A stretch of DNA of 64,000 nt from Porogramme epimiltina (GCA_900155495.1 FTLJ01000132.1:25514-89513), one strand, 5' to 3'; positions 20,883 to 33,392 are shown, numbered from the stretch's first letter. Notes: generated by a model not told the origin, from the letters alone. Made by a program: numbers and translations.

Positions 20883-22872
20883 TTAATGTTGGGACCAGTC
20901 AATGGTGTTGATATCGATGCCCTCCTGGACCATCTCCCACAGCGGGCTATGAAGGTAGAGAGATGGTGTCAGTCGGCGGAGAATATCAATGAAACGGACG
21001 CAATGGCACGCACCTCATATCACGCAGCCTCTGCACGACGGCGACGATTTTCTCGACGACGTAGTCGACCTCGGCCTCCGTCGTGAACCGGCCAATGCCG
21101 AACCGGAGAGAGGAGTGCGCCATGTCCTCCGCAGCGCCGAGCGCACGCAGGACATATGATGGCTCAAGTGAGGCGGAGGTGCACGCGCTGCCCGAGGACA
21201 GGGCGACGTCCTGTATGTGACACGCGTTAGGCACGTTGGTGGAGGCATTTCGTAACATGACGTACCTTCAGCGCCATCAGCAAGCTCTCGCCCTCAACGT
21301 ATGCAAAGCTGAGATTGACACATCCGGGGTAGCCAGTAACGTCGCCATTACGGATGACGTGCTCTACCCGGGCGTTGATACCGTTAATGAGGCGGTCGGA
21401 GAGCTCCTTGACCCGGGCGGCATCCCTCTGCGGAATAATGAACGTCAGCGTATCGCCCAGTGAATGCGGACCGGCTGGCAGGGCTCAGTACCCCTGCACG
21501 CAGGGTCTTTGCAAAGCTAGCGGACGCTCGCGGAGCGAACGTCGCGCCACGATGCTCCCAAATGATAAAAATAAAGGTTGCGTGGCAAAGTATCATCAAA
21601 GGGGGCCCGAGGGGAACGCGCAACTCACCGCCATCTCCAACTTTGCGATCCTTGCAGCCTCGCCCATGCCCACCGCCAATGCCGTGGGGAGAGTCCCGCT
21701 CCGCAACCCGCGCTCCTGCCCACCCCCGCTCAAGATCGGCTCCAAACGGACACGCGGCCGCCGCCGGACGTACGCCGCGCCGACACCCTTCGGGCCGTAC
21801 AGCTTGTGGCCCGAGATGCTCATCAGGTCGATGTTCCACTCGTTCACGTCGACGGGGATCTTGCCCGCTGCCTGCGCCGCATCCGTGTGGAAGTACACGC
21901 CACGGTGCTTGCGGACGATTTCGCCAATCTCCTTTATGGGCTGGATGACCCCAGTTTCGTTGTTGACGGTCATGATGGAAACAAGGGAAGTGTCGGGACG
22001 GATGGCTGCCTCGAGCTCATCGAGACGAATGATGCCATTTTGTTGGACGGGGAGGTATGTTACGTCGAAGCCCTCCTCTTGCAGCTTGCGGCAGGAGTCG
22101 AGTACGCACTTATGCTCCTGAGCTAACAATGAGGGGCACGATGACGACATATAGGTCAAAAATAACGCACGGTCTGGGTCGTGATAATGTGCTTTTTTCT
22201 GTCCTTATGGAAACGAGCAACGCCTTTGATAGCCATGTTGTTCGTCTCTGTTGCTCCAGAGGTGAACACGACATCTTTCGGATCTGCTCCTATGAGATCC
22301 GCAATGTTCTGCGCAACACCGGTTTGACAACAGAAAATGCGCGAATAAAGGAGTTACGCACCTTGCGAGCATCCTCAACTGCCTTTTCGGCCTCCCAACC
22401 ATATGCATGTGTCCGACTGTGAGGGTTGCCGTACTGGTCGGTGAGATAGGGTAGCATTGCGTCCAGCACACGAGGATCTACAGGGGTGGTGGCCTTGGGG
22501 ACCGTCAGGATAACGTGTGAAACGCCAGCGCATTATTGACGGACCTGCATGTCGAGGTAAATGGGGCGAGCTTTCTCGGAAGGCCCGCCTTCACGACGAG
22601 ATGCCTCGAGCTTGAAGCCAAACATGTCTATGCATACCGTGAGTCGGGTCGCCGGCGGCAGAGGGAAAAGGGGGCGGGCACTGACCGACGCGTGGTGAGA
22701 ACGCGGTGTCCTCCTGGTAGGACGAGGGGACGTCGACTACACTGGCGCGGTCGGCACCAGAGGGCTGGACGAAGGTGCGGCGGGCATCCTTTGGGGCAGT
22801 GCGGGCAACAGAGGAGCGGAGGGCGGCGCGGGAGAGGGCCCTGCCCGACTTTGTGGATAGCCTGGAGAGCAT
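20883..22872 (-). CDS. NFS1: Mitochondrial cysteine desulfurase
   Basis: 483 aa from exons (complement) 22686-22872, 22545-22627, 22362-22493, 22171-22308, 21629-22117, 21266-21427, 21014-21210 and 20883-20946. The N-terminus ([15 protein letters not shown]) is a mitochondrial presequence. Then follow [64 protein letters not shown] with PLP Lys285, [12 protein letters not shown], and [14 protein letters not shown] with the mobile sulfur-carrying Cys407. The end matches the family (WEMVQEGID..., final Ser-Gln-His). The enzyme converts cysteine to alanine and gives persulfide to the Isu scaffold with Isd11 and frataxin for Fe-S clusters. It is essential in eukaryotes. One intron (21428-21628) is 201 bp while the others are 53-67 bp; it joins LEMA to RDAARV with no missing residues. 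Confidence 0.97.
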
Positions 22873-23180
22873 GGTGGGCGACGGGGAGCAGCGGAGGCGA
22901 CCGCAGGTGGGGTTGTGCGCGGGATTATCAGATAACCCAAAATCCGCTGTGGCCAATCCACGACCAGTGGCCCAGAGTCACGTCCAGTCTGACTGAGCGC
23001 CGTGCGCGGCTTACCTCCACCAATCCCGTGTCGCCCCCGCTCCGCCCCCCATTGGCTCCGCCGCCGCCCCCCGGGGTGATCCGAGCGCCCCCACCACCTG
23101 TCCCGCGCACGGACCACACCCACACCCATCTGTCCCCGCAAGGCTCCCCGCTTATCCGACCCTTCTCTGTTCCCTCCACC
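22873..23180. promoter_or_regulatory. Shared divergent promoter, NFS1 and SR protein
   Basis: 308 bp between two divergent start codons, rich in C and G and with pyrimidine tracts on the SR side. No clear TATA box. Bidirectional use is inferred from layout. Confidence 0.45.
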
Positions 23181-24507
23181 ATGGCCCGCCGTCTCTATCT
23201 TGGCAGTATGTCCCTTTTACAACCCTCGTGATCCTGTCTCTTGTCTCACGTCCCTCCCAGAGCTCCCTCCAGATGCCCGCTCAGAGGACGTCTCAAAATT
23301 TTTCGACGGCTACGGTCGCATTATCGACTGCCGCGTCATGACGGGTGCGTCTCATTCTTGACCAATGAGCGTCCTCTTCTCATTGATATTGTCTACTAGG
23401 CTTCGGCTTTGTAGAGTTCGAGAGCTCTCGTGACGCCGAAGACGCCCTCCACCACTTCAACGGCAAGACTTTCATGGGTGCCAAGTATGTATATGCACGG
23501 AATAGTCACTGTTCTGTGACGCCAATGTTACGCCCTTCAGCATTGTTGTTGAGTTCGCCAAGGAGACTCGTCCCCGCCGCGAACCCTACGAGTCCGACCG
23601 CCTTCCTCGGGCTAGACGTCCCCCTGGTTTCCGTCTGGTTGTATCTGGTATTTCCCGCGACACTAGCTGGCAGGTGAGTCTTCTCCCCTAGAATACCTTT
23701 CCAGATCCGGCCCCGGAACGCTACCACTGGATGAACATGCATTGGCCGCGCGTCTCGCCTCGATCACCTACGCCATCAACATTCGGTCCTAACCATCCAC
23801 TTCGCCCAGGATCTGAAAGACTTTGGACGCGAGGCCGGCAGCGTCTCTTACGCAGACATTGACCGTGATGTCCCCGGGGAAGGGTAAGTGCCATTCTACC
23901 ATGCTATCCTGACAGCATGCTAACGACCCGCAGTATTTTGGAATACCTTTCACGTGAGGACGCGGAGCGGGCCGTCAAGGAGTTGGACGGCCGTGACCTC
24001 CGTGGTCAACCCGTCCGTGTTGCCCTAGACCGTGAGGTAAGAGCAATTACACAATAGTCCATCAGTCCCATGCTTACCTATTGTTAGCAACGTGGTGGTG
24101 CCGATGACTACCGTCGTGACTATCGACGTGACGAGCGTCGGGATGACCGTTACGCTCGTGACGATCGGTACAACAGGGACGACCGCCCCCGGGAAGATCG
24201 TTACAGGGATGACCGCAGCTACCGCAGGGAACGCTCCAGGTCGCCCCCTCGCCGCACCGAAACCGATGATCGCCGCCCCAGGTCTCCACCTCCCCGGAGG
24301 GATCACGACGAAAAAAGGCCTGCAGGGTACGATGACCGGCGGGGTGGCTATGATGACCGAAGGGGCCCTGATCCTTCCTATGACCGTCGCAGGGACGCTG
24401 AAGACAGGCGCAGGGACGACCGTCGACGGGACGAGAGGGACGATCGTTACGAGGACAGGTCTTCCAGGCACGCCAACGGAGATGGTAGTTGGGCGGCAGC
24501 GCGATGA
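23181..24507 (+). CDS. SR-type splicing factor with two RRMs and an Arg/Asp-rich tail
   Basis: 307 aa from exons 23181-23205, 23261-23344, 23400-23484, 23541-23673, 23810-23883, 23934-24036 and 24088-24507. RRM1 (about 4-72) has RLYLGKLP (RNP2) and GFGFVEFES (RNP1). RRM2 (about 100-175) has FRLVVSGI and GILEYLSREDAERAV. The tail (about 178-307) is dense in Arg, Asp and Tyr (DDRYxRD units) with a few RSRSPPR segments. This order matches animal SRSF4/5/6 or fission yeast Srp2-like proteins, which bind exonic enhancers and select splice sites in the nucleus. The tail has far more Arg-Asp than Arg-Ser pairs, so charge may partly replace phosphorylation. Intron 23674-23809 is 136 bp, longer than its neighbours. 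Orthology within SR proteins is not settled. Confidence 0.9.
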
Positions 24508-25253
24508 GGTTGGCCATGGTCCTGGATAAAGTCCGCTCTCGAATGTGGCCCGCGAAATGGCTCCAATGGTTTCCGAAATGGTCCTCTCTCGAATCGCTTC
24601 GAATAGGTTTCTGCTGTATGGGGAAGGAGTCGTGTATCTCGAACCCGAAGGATATCCCTCGATCCTGTACCCCCACCCAGCCGATGGCGCTTCCTGGCCC
24701 TCCTAGGGACATCTCCTCCGGCCTACCCTCCGCGGACGAGGTGCTGGCGGACGTTCGGCCTCAAGACCCCCGGGATCGCATGTCGCAAGCGTGTGCCGAC
24801 CACAATATGGGTTCCTACCCGGGCCTATCTGTCGTGAATGGAAAGGAGCACCGCGCGAGTTGTCAGGATCCTTTCAACGCCCCTTGGAGCCCCCCTTAGG
24901 ACCTTCTGTGGACATTTGTGGGCGCATTGGTACTTTCCGTGCGAAAAGAAAGCCTTGTGTCTTCCCCGGGGGTAGCAACCTCCGTGGTTCTTTGGCCAAC
25001 CGCCCGAATCACGATGGTACCTACGAGCGTCTAGAGAGCAGTAGTGCGGTAAGTCGTTCTTATCGATTGTGCCCCGAGCTCGGTCCCTGTAGCCCTGTCC
25101 AGACTGTTTTTCTCGACCGGGTCGGTGTTGGTAATACGTACAGTACATCCACACATGTGTATACATCTGTTCGGCAACATAGCAGCGCGCTGCGCACGAA
25201 TACAAAAAAACACGTTTTAGACCCCCCCCCCTCATCGCTCATCGCGCGATCGA
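24508..25253. other. Convergent intergenic region, SR protein and TBCE
   Basis: 746 bp. After the SR stop codon one frame stays open to 24899 (about 130 codons), but it shows no family similarity and lacks its own convincing start. Probably the 3' UTRs of both genes. Confidence 0.5.
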
Positions 25254-28200
25254 TCACCGTCCGCCGTCGACCAAGACGAACCGCGTGCCCTCCTCGACGC
25301 CCCAGTACGCGAGGTCGCGGCCCGCGTGCTCCTCGCCGAGCTCGACGCACTGCCCGCCGGGGAGGACGAGCCAGACACGTGCCGCGGCGGCGCGCGCCTT
25401 GGGCACCTTGCACGCCTTGGCGAGCTTGAGGCGCAGCGCGCGCACGGGCATGGACGAGAGCACGCGTACTGCTGCCGGCGCGGGTAGCGCGGCGGAGGCC
25501 TCGGGCCCGAGTGCGGCTGGTGGGGGCGCGGCGGCGTGGTGGACCTGGATCCCTGCGGGGTGGTGGTGGTGGGCGTCAGCGTACGGTAGGGTAGGTCAGG
25601 AGACAGAGGGGGGCGGGGTGGTCGTGGATGTGCGGGTATGATGGATAAGTGCGGACGGCCGGTGCGGTATCCGGCCCTGAAACTGGGCGACGGGGTGCGA
25701 CCGCAAAAGAACAAGGACCGCAACTCGCGCCGCCCGGCAGCGGCGTGGACGGTGACGTCCTCGACGGCCGACGCCGAGGGACGCGGGGAGGGGCCGGCGG
25801 CAAGATGTATGCGGTCGGGGGCGCAGTGCGCGCAGCACGAAAGCACCCTCGTCCGGTAGTATGTCTAGTGTGGTGTGGTGCGGATGGGGCGGCGATACGG
25901 CGGCTCCTGGCCTCGGAGGGGGAGACGCGCTGCGGCGCGGCGGAGTGCGACGCACCTATCAGGCGGCTGCTGAGCGTGTCCTGAGCCTCCGGGGGCGCGG
26001 GCGCGGCCGAGACGCCGTGCTCTGCGGGACGCGACACGGTGCGTGCGCGCGCCGGAGGGCGGGGTGGACGCGCGATGATGATGCGGGGGGAGAGTACAAG
26101 GTCGCCATCGTCGGGGGCAGCGGCGCAGGGGGGCCCAGCCGGGTCGGTCCGTGATGTTGGCGCGAGAGGGGTCGGATGGAATGATCGTCGGAGGGGCGGC
26201 GCGAGAGCGGGTCGGGGAGAGCCAGCACAGCGTGCGCGGGTGACGGAGCGCGGGCGGGCGGAGGGGTAGACGGCGAACAGCGCGCGGTAGGGCGGTTGGT
26301 TATGTTTTGATCGGACCGGGGCGATGGATGGGGAGAGGGGGCGGATATGTTCGGGCGAGGCCGTGGCCATCGTCAGCGGGTCTGCAGAAAGGAGTACTAG
26401 GCGACGGTGGACGCACTGGCGGTCAGGCGCTCCCATTGTGGGTGGGCGTCGCGTTTCTCGGAGTCCGAGGCGAAACCCTCCTTGCTGATGTGGGAAAGGT
26501 AGAGGAGCTCGCTGTCCGTGCGCTCACGCGGAGAGATCTGCCAGGATGCAATGCGCGTTGTGTTTCAGAATGGGTCACGTCCTCCGAGTCCTCGAAAGCG
26601 ATGGACATAATTCGTGACGTAGATATTCCGGAAATCATCCAGAGTTATAGTGGAGGAAAACATAGGCACAAAACGTACCGTGGCACCATCAAGAGTCATC
26701 AACGACGGCAGCTTCGCGATGGTGAACGCGCGTGCATAGCTAGCGTGAGCGGGATCTGATGGCATGCTAGCATTAGCAGTGGTAGTACAGCGCTTGTCAT
26801 GCGTCAAGCCGCAAGGGCTGCGCCGCGGAAGAACAGACAACATAGATTGAAGTATTGTTGAAGTGAGTCTGACATGAGTTACGCCACTGCACAAACAGAC
26901 GGCACCGACCGCCCACTTGCGAACTGACTAGTACCGACCGGCTGACTGATCGCAGGCTGTGCGTAGTGTATTCAGACAAATTGACTCACCACTGATGACA
27001 GGATTCCCTGCGAGTGTCAGGGACTCTAACTGCGGTGCCCAACGTCGGAGTGTGTCAACATCGCGCCAACTAGATATGCGGTTAAAGGCTAGTGCAAGGT
27101 GTTTAAGCGCGCGTAAAGGCACAGCAGCCTCGGCCTCTGCAGCATTGTGCTCTGGTGGTACATGAATTTGAGACAGGCGGTTTGACGTGAGAACTAAACG
27201 CTGTAGACTGGGGCCGTGTCAGGAGGTGGCTTCAAAGCGCCAGTATACAACGAAAGGTGAAGAAACGCACGCGATGAGATTGGCCATGCCACATTGAAGG
27301 TCCGCAAAACTATCTAGCTCGTTGCCATCAAAGTTGACGTGTTCCAAAGACGTATGGGGGATATTTGGGTTCGCAGGTGTAGATTGTAAACGGTTGTATC
27401 CCAATTCCACCGACTTTAGCGAAGGTAGTGAGGGAAGAAGAGCCTGGAACTCCGTCCAGGTGATTAGCGTAGCGCTGAGTTGAAGGTCCTCTACTAGTTT
27501 GAAGGGACTGGTGGGAGTGAATTGATGTTCAAGGGGTTGGAAGCGATTCTGGCTACGACGAAATTAAGTTCGCAGCGTGATGGTGGGTTTTGTGAACATA
27601 CTTGAGAGAGAGACTTCGCAGGTTTGGGAGCTCAACTGCGATCTTGGCGATGGTATCCCAGGTTGAGATCAGGTTCTTTGAAAGGTCGAGGCCCCGAATA
27701 CCTGAATAAAGGAATCAAAATCTGCCTCGAGAGCGAACCGGAAGCAGCCGCCGACCAAGATGATATAGAAGAGCGTCCCAGTGACACCTCTCAATAGGAC
27801 AATAAGCACCTCCGCAGCCGTGACATCAGCACCGCATTTAACCACCAACATCGCCTACGTATGGTGGAAATGTTACCGACACGAAGAATATCCTCTCCGA
27901 GATCCTCTTCTGAGCTTAATGTGGACGACCACTCCCTTGGGCATCACAGGTACAGAATGACGGAAGCTATTGTCGCTGCCACATTCCAGATACCCTGAGT
28001 AGATATCGTGGTGTTGACTTAGGTGTGACTTCGCGGTAGCACCATATGCTAGCGTTCAAAGGAGCAGCCGATGGCGCCGGAAATAGTGGATCATGATAGT
28101 CGTCTCTGTTGCCACTCACCTGGACAAGTTTCTCCGATTTCGCCTGGCTGGTCTGCTCTGGATACTAACTCATTATCGAGACTTACTTGCCGCAAGCGTT

Positions 28201-28644
28201 CTAGACGGGCCAGTTTGTTCCGGATCTTGTCAAGGCCGACTGCTTCGACCTCAATCACACCGCCGGACGAGCCAAGGGTGACCTTTTCGAGGGAGGCTGT
28301 ACCGTGGGGTATTTCGACGTACTTTGCGGAGAGAGCGGAGAGAAAAGAGACGCCATATGCTATGGCTGGAGACTGGCGGATGAAGGAGCCACTGTTGGGT
28401 GCTCTGCGATACAGATGAGGGTGCACGGCATGGGATCCAGATGAAACATACAATCTCACAGACACGAGAAGTAGCGCTTTCCGTCCTTGATGCCGTCATG
28501 TTTTCCACGATCGGGGTCGTCCCACTCGACACCTAGCCAGATGCCCCGTGTGCCATCTACGTGCCCTACAAATCGGACAGTGCCCAGGAAACCAGAGTGG
28601 CTAATGCGAGTGCCTATCGGGGGAGAGTCGACTGTCGTTGACAT
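25254..28644 (-). CDS. TBCE: Tubulin-folding cofactor E
   Basis: 543 aa from exons (complement) 28460-28644, 28120-28403, 27602-27701, 27271-27552, 26990-27207, 26679-26755, 26417-26537, 25956-26021 and 25254-25552. The domain order is that of cofactor E: an N-terminal CAP-Gly domain (about 10-65; GTVRFVGHVDGTRGIWLGVEWDD, GKHDG), leucine-rich repeats (about 125-365; IRGLDLSKNLIS, LPSLKSVELGYNRL, LKHLALAFNRISSW), LPSLMTLDGATISPRER, and a C-terminal ubiquitin-like domain (about 455-543; RALRLKLAKACKV, GRDLAYWGVEEGT). It binds alpha-tubulin and, with cofactors C and D, releases native tubulin dimers. Five introns are far longer than the local norm (418, 234, 141, 395 and 403 bp). An exon of only 66 nt (25956-26021) lies between the two longest. 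Every join keeps phase and restores expected residues. Confidence 0.92.
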
Positions 28645-29038
28645 GGGCTCCGTGTGCCTGTGCAATCTTCAGGGTCGCAGGGGTGATGGATAAAGCGGCG
28701 TTGGCGGACGAGGACGAGGGAGATGAAGTCGGAGATGGGGGCTGACTGTTCCGCTCGTCGAGAAGGTGTCGGACGAGGACGTGCGCAGGAAGCCGGCCTC
28801 GGAGGCTGCTTGAGCAATGCTCACTGCGCCCTGGCCCTGACGGACATCGGAACTTGCACCTCGCCTCAGTCTGACCCCGGCCCGGCTCGCGTGGCCCATT
28901 CCGGGCGCGCGTCACTGCCGGTCACCTGCCCTTTTCCTCGGCGCTCTCTCCACTCTCGGCCTCCCGCTCAGCGGCGTACTCTCCGTCCCCGCCCCCGCCG
29001 CCCCCGCTCTGCCCCTCTGGCCTGTGCTATCATTCCCG
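28645..29038. promoter_or_regulatory. Shared divergent promoter, TBCE and HIBCH
   Basis: 394 bp between divergent start codons. The HIBCH side is strongly C-rich and pyrimidine-rich, typical of fungal start regions. No TATA seen. Shared control is inferred from the layout only. Confidence 0.45.
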
Positions 29039-30878
29039 ATGTACGCGCGTAATGCTCTGTTGAGGAGAATGACTCGCCCCGCCGCCCCCGCAGCCGCCGC
29101 CCAGCGCACCGCCGCCATCGGTCGCCACCTCATGTCCACCTCCAGCTCACCTTCTCCCCCCCGCGGCGGCGCGCCCGACGAGCCCCCAGTTCTCTTCGAG
29201 TCCAATGGTTCCGTCCGGACATACGTTCTCAACAGACCAGCAAAGCTGAACGCCCTCGATGAACCCATGCTCAACATCCTACGCCCTCAAATCGAGGTGA
29301 GAAGTTCGTCCATCCCACGCTTTCTCGGATCTCGACAACTGGTATTAGGAATGGTGTCAAGGAAATTTGGCTAAAGTCATCGTCGGACGTGGCGTCGGAC
29401 GCGGGTTCTGCGCAGGAGGAGACGTACAAAGTGGGTGTGCTTCTATCCATGCCGTACTCGGTGTCCTAACAAGCTCCAGGCGTTGTCACGCTCGCGAGTC
29501 GACCGGAGACTCTCCCTAAGGCTATTGATTTCTTCCACCGAGAGTCAGTCCTATATGCTAGTCCCTGCGGAGGGCATCGCTTACTCTTGGCATCAGGTTT
29601 GAGATGGACTACATCCTTGCTACGGTCCCGAAGCCATATGTGGCAGTGATGGATGGCATTACGAGTGCGTGTTGCTTCGTTTGGGCAACGGTCTAGGTGT
29701 GCTTACACTTATGGCTTAGTGGGTGGAGGTGTCGGCCTTGCTGTAAACGCGCAGTTTAGGATTGCGACCGAGAAAACAATGTTCGCGATGCCAGAGACAA
29801 AAATTGGCTACTGCCCCGACGTCGGAGCCAGCTACTTCCTATCCCGCGTCGACGGTGAGATTGGAACGTACCTTGCACTGACCGGAGACGCCATCTTTGG
29901 TCGCGCGGTGTTGTACGTACACTTCTGTCCGCCCACTCTTTCGCACACTTACACCTGCACCATAGCGATCACGGTTTCGCCACGCACTACATCCCCTCGA
30001 GGCGTATACCTGCATTGCTCGAGCGGCTCGCCGCTCTAGAAGATCCGACGTACGCCATGATCAATGACCTGCTGGAACAAGAACGATCCGACGAGGAACC
30101 GGGCGATTCGGCTACTTCTTTTGTTGGCGCGAAGCGCGAGGCAATCGACCTCGCCTTCGGGCACAATACCGTGGAGAAAATTATTGCAGAACTTCAGAAT
30201 ATGTCCAAGAGTCACAATGACGAAGCTATTCGGCAGTGGGCGGCTACCACCCTAGAGACCCTTGATATGCGCAGCCCGACGAGCCTGAAAGTCGCCCTCA
30301 CAGCGATCCGACGAGGGAAGAAGATGTCACTGCTTGACGCCTTGCAAATGGAAATGAACATTGCTACGGCGTTCTGTGTCAGTATTATTCTTTTGTTAAA
30401 TCTTACTGGTCGCTTAACAGCTATCCCACTGTTTTAGAGCGGCGACGGTCCCGACTTTAACACAGGCGTGACTGCTGTAATTGCGAAAAAGGAGAAGTCG
30501 CGGCCAGCCTGGTCGCCCGACCGGCTCGAGGACGTCAAAGACTCCGCCATCTTAGAAACCTTCTTCCAGAAATATTCTCCCGAGAAGAAGACTGCTCCGC
30601 AACTCGCGGCTCCGTCTTATTTGCCCAAGAAAGCGGAGCCCAGCGACCCGATGCGATATGCGCTACCCACGGAGGCAGAAATCCGTGCCATGGTCGACGG
30701 TAGCCACCGAGACAGCGGCGCAACTACAATTACCCTCGACGAGCTCCTCGCCAAGTTCCACCGCATGCGCGGGGGCAAGGCGGGTGTCCGCGAGAAGGTC
30801 CTCGAAGTCGTCCAGCGCAGATGTGTGGAGGAGGCTGACAAGCACATGGACAAGAAGTGGATACAATGGAAGTCGTGA
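29039..30878 (+). CDS. HIBCH: 3-hydroxyisobutyryl-CoA hydrolase, mitochondrial
   Basis: 505 aa from exons 29039-29296, 29349-29430, 29480-29543, 29597-29664, 29720-29912, 29966-30377 and 30438-30878. A basic N-terminus ([13 protein letters not shown]) looks like a mitochondrial presequence. The crotonase fold shows [27 protein letters not shown] (oxyanion hole), [35 protein letters not shown] with the catalytic Glu region, and [13 protein letters not shown]. The long C-terminus with [12 protein letters not shown] and [11 protein letters not shown] is specific to HIBCH rather than enoyl-CoA hydratase. The enzyme hydrolyses 3-hydroxyisobutyryl-CoA in valine breakdown. Yeast Ehd3, a relative, is also a mitoribosome subunit, so a second role is possible. 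Introns are 49-60 bp. The GTG 15 bases upstream is in frame but is not a likely start. Confidence 0.95.
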
Positions 30879-32756
30879 ATTGACCGGCTTACTGTTTTCG
30901 CCGGTCTACTATTTTCGCTCCTTCGCTACGTACCTTACTCGTATCTACCGCTTGTCGTATAATATCCACTGCTCATCCATCTACTTGTTTCCGCTGTGAC
31001 AGCGGCAGTCCACGGGTTGCGTGGCATACCAGACATACTCGGGACTGCGTCGGTGTCACCCGTTCGATTCATCCGTAAGATTGTAAATGGGCGCTCCCTC
31101 ATCGCCGCTTCTTATGGTTACAAGTACGCTATAACCGAAGAGCTATCTCTAGATGGCCGTTCTCGATGACGTTATCCATCAAGAACACCCCTCACGAAAT
31201 TCTAAGCTTCCCTGATTCTTTCAGAAGTCAGTGATAGCTGGGAGGGTATCAACATTATCATTCTGCAGCATAAGGCTCAACCGGCGGATCTTTCACGGAG
31301 ATGCAGGTGCATGCCCACTGCCCGATGGTGCAATTATCATTCCCGTGATCCGCAAAGTCCAGGGCCGAGGACTTGCGTGCAGAAGAGGAAAGCATTGTAC
31401 CCGGAAACTCGACGCCTGGCGGTACTCGCGATCCTCGAGGCAGGAGAGAACCAAGGGCCTCCGGACATGTTCTTACGCCGAGTTGGCAGTGGGTCCCAGG
31501 GAGTTGGAGTGAACAGACTCCCCGGGCTCTTGCCGTTCTTGACCTCCGCTTTCACACGGACAAAGTAGGCAGACGCTTGCTGCACTGCGCGCAGGGCCTT
31601 CGACGTTGGCGACTCGAGCGCGGGAGAGCCTCGTGAGCTCCGGAAGACGCGGAGAGTCGCGGGTGACGTTGCGTCGTACACGCCCTCCCTGCCTCGCTCG
31701 TGGTGGGCGATGTTTTAGCGCGGGTAGCACCATGACAATGCGCTTGCCACACATACTGTAGTGGTCCAAAACGTTCATAGTACTTTAAACGTACAGGACT
31801 ACGGCTGCGCAGGCGCCGGCGCCACTGCTAGATCTTTTAGAGTTGGCATAGGTTGACATCAGAGTGTGCGTGTTGGGCTACACCATCACAAATCACTAGT
31901 GTTCGCGCGATCCCGCCTACTTGGATCTCACGACGGAGAGTAAGATTCATCTCCCCTGCCGTGCAGGCTCGTTACGCGCACGGATATGGCCGGGGTATAG
32001 CACCCATTCGGCCGGTACCTAGCATCGGGGCGCGCGAGCCTGACGGGCGGTGGGTGCCGTATGTCCGTCCCCCCAAACCGCCGTGTACCTTCCGGCCGCG
32101 GGAGACGCACGCTGCGCCCACCCACACACACCCTCGCACGCCCGCGAAATGCGCGCGGACGCGCTTGCGCCCAGCGGAGCGCGACGCCCGAAGCGGGGTC
32201 TAAATGCGGCGCGACCGCCCTGCCCGCCCGCCCAGCCGTCAGCGTGACCGGCCGCCTCCCGCGCATCTGACAGCCGTCCGTCCCCGCGCCGCAGAGGGTG
32301 TGTGTATGTGTGCGCCCGCGCCCGCGCGCGCGAGCCATGGGGAAGGCCGCACTGTCTTCGATCTCAGCTGGAAAGAAGTGGGAAGGGCGGATGTGGACGT
32401 GCGCCGCGGGCCTCTGTGGGCAGCGACTGAGGCGGCCTTGAGGCCTCGAGGTCCGACCACGGCTGAGGCTGGGATTGCGAGTGGGGAGGCGCGGGCCGCG
32501 CTGACAGCATGAGCCGCTTGTAGTGACAGAGTGTGAGCAATAGGCGCCCTGGCTCAGCGCTGGGGACCGCACCGCCCAGGGTTGCGGTTGATAGACGTTG
32601 TGCCCGTTCGAGCAGCGGAGACCCCCGCCCCGCGCGCTGCTGCGACCCTGTGCATGTGATCGCGTTCGAGGTACAGCCCTACTGAGTAGTCACAGGTATT
32701 CCGCCTTGCAAGGAGACGTGCATGAAGATGTTAGACGCTGATCCTCGCGGGGGCCT

Positions 32757-33242
32757 CTACTTGGTCTTTGTCAAGTCTCTCTGCGCCACTCTTTTCCCCG
32801 ACAACCACTCGAGATATTGCGTTCGTGTGACGTATCTGTGGATGTAACAGTGGGCGTCGGTCTGGATTTGGCCAGACGAAGGGGGGAAGGGCCTCCTCGT
32901 GGGCGGGCCGCCTGAGTATTCTACGGTCCAGATACAATCCGGAATGCGTGGATCCTCGGCACAAATCAGACGCTTCGCACCTCCAAGGAAGAGGAGATTT
33001 GGCTTAGGGTGCTGGATATCAGGAAAATGGTCAAACAAAACATTATCGGGGTTTTCGCAGGCTGATTCTAGACGGCTGTGGTAAGGCCCACCGTCAATTA
33101 GATGCCAACAAGTAGAATCAGTCACAACAAAGGGTGTATGTTCCGCTTTCGCGGGGGCGATTCTGGTGAGATGGTTTGTCCGATTCGGCTTGTGTGACAG
33201 AGGGTTCAGCCGCGGTAACGCTAGGGCCGTGTGCAAGAGCAA
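32757..33242 (-). pseudogene. Possible coding remnant, unknown
   Basis: A frame of about 160 codons without stops ends at 32757-32759. It has balanced composition, including segments such as CWHLIDGGPYHSRL, NLLFLGGAKRLICAEDPRIP and TQYLEWLSGKR, which look more protein-like than the usual antisense frames here. It has no ATG at its upstream end. An adjacent frame upstream (to 33429) could be joined by an intron. I recognise no family. It may be an exon of an unmodelled gene, a relic, or chance. Confidence 0.25.
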
Positions 33243-33384
33243 GCTGTATCTTAGCTACAATTGCTGTGCGGCGAAATTTCCTTGTTGTTACACTCTCTGT
33301 TTTCAGAGGAAAAAGCGATCCTTGGCGCCACACTTGTGTGCTACGTAGAGCAATCAACCTATGTGAAAAGGATCGACGTAGCTG

Positions 33385-33392
33385 TATATATA
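33385..33392 (+). promoter_or_regulatory. TATA box of the indoleamine dioxygenase gene
   Basis: TATATATA, about 120 bp before the ATG at 33512, followed by a long C/T/A-rich leader. Seen directly; function inferred. Confidence 0.6.

Noticed and set aside
24074..24712. Long alternative frames over the SR protein tail
   Set aside because: The Arg-Asp repeat region has few stops in several frames because of codon repetition; only the RRM-linked frame makes sense.
31055..31075. T-loop-like GTTCGATTC suggesting a tRNA
   Set aside because: No flanking stems, D arm or anticodon arm could be formed.
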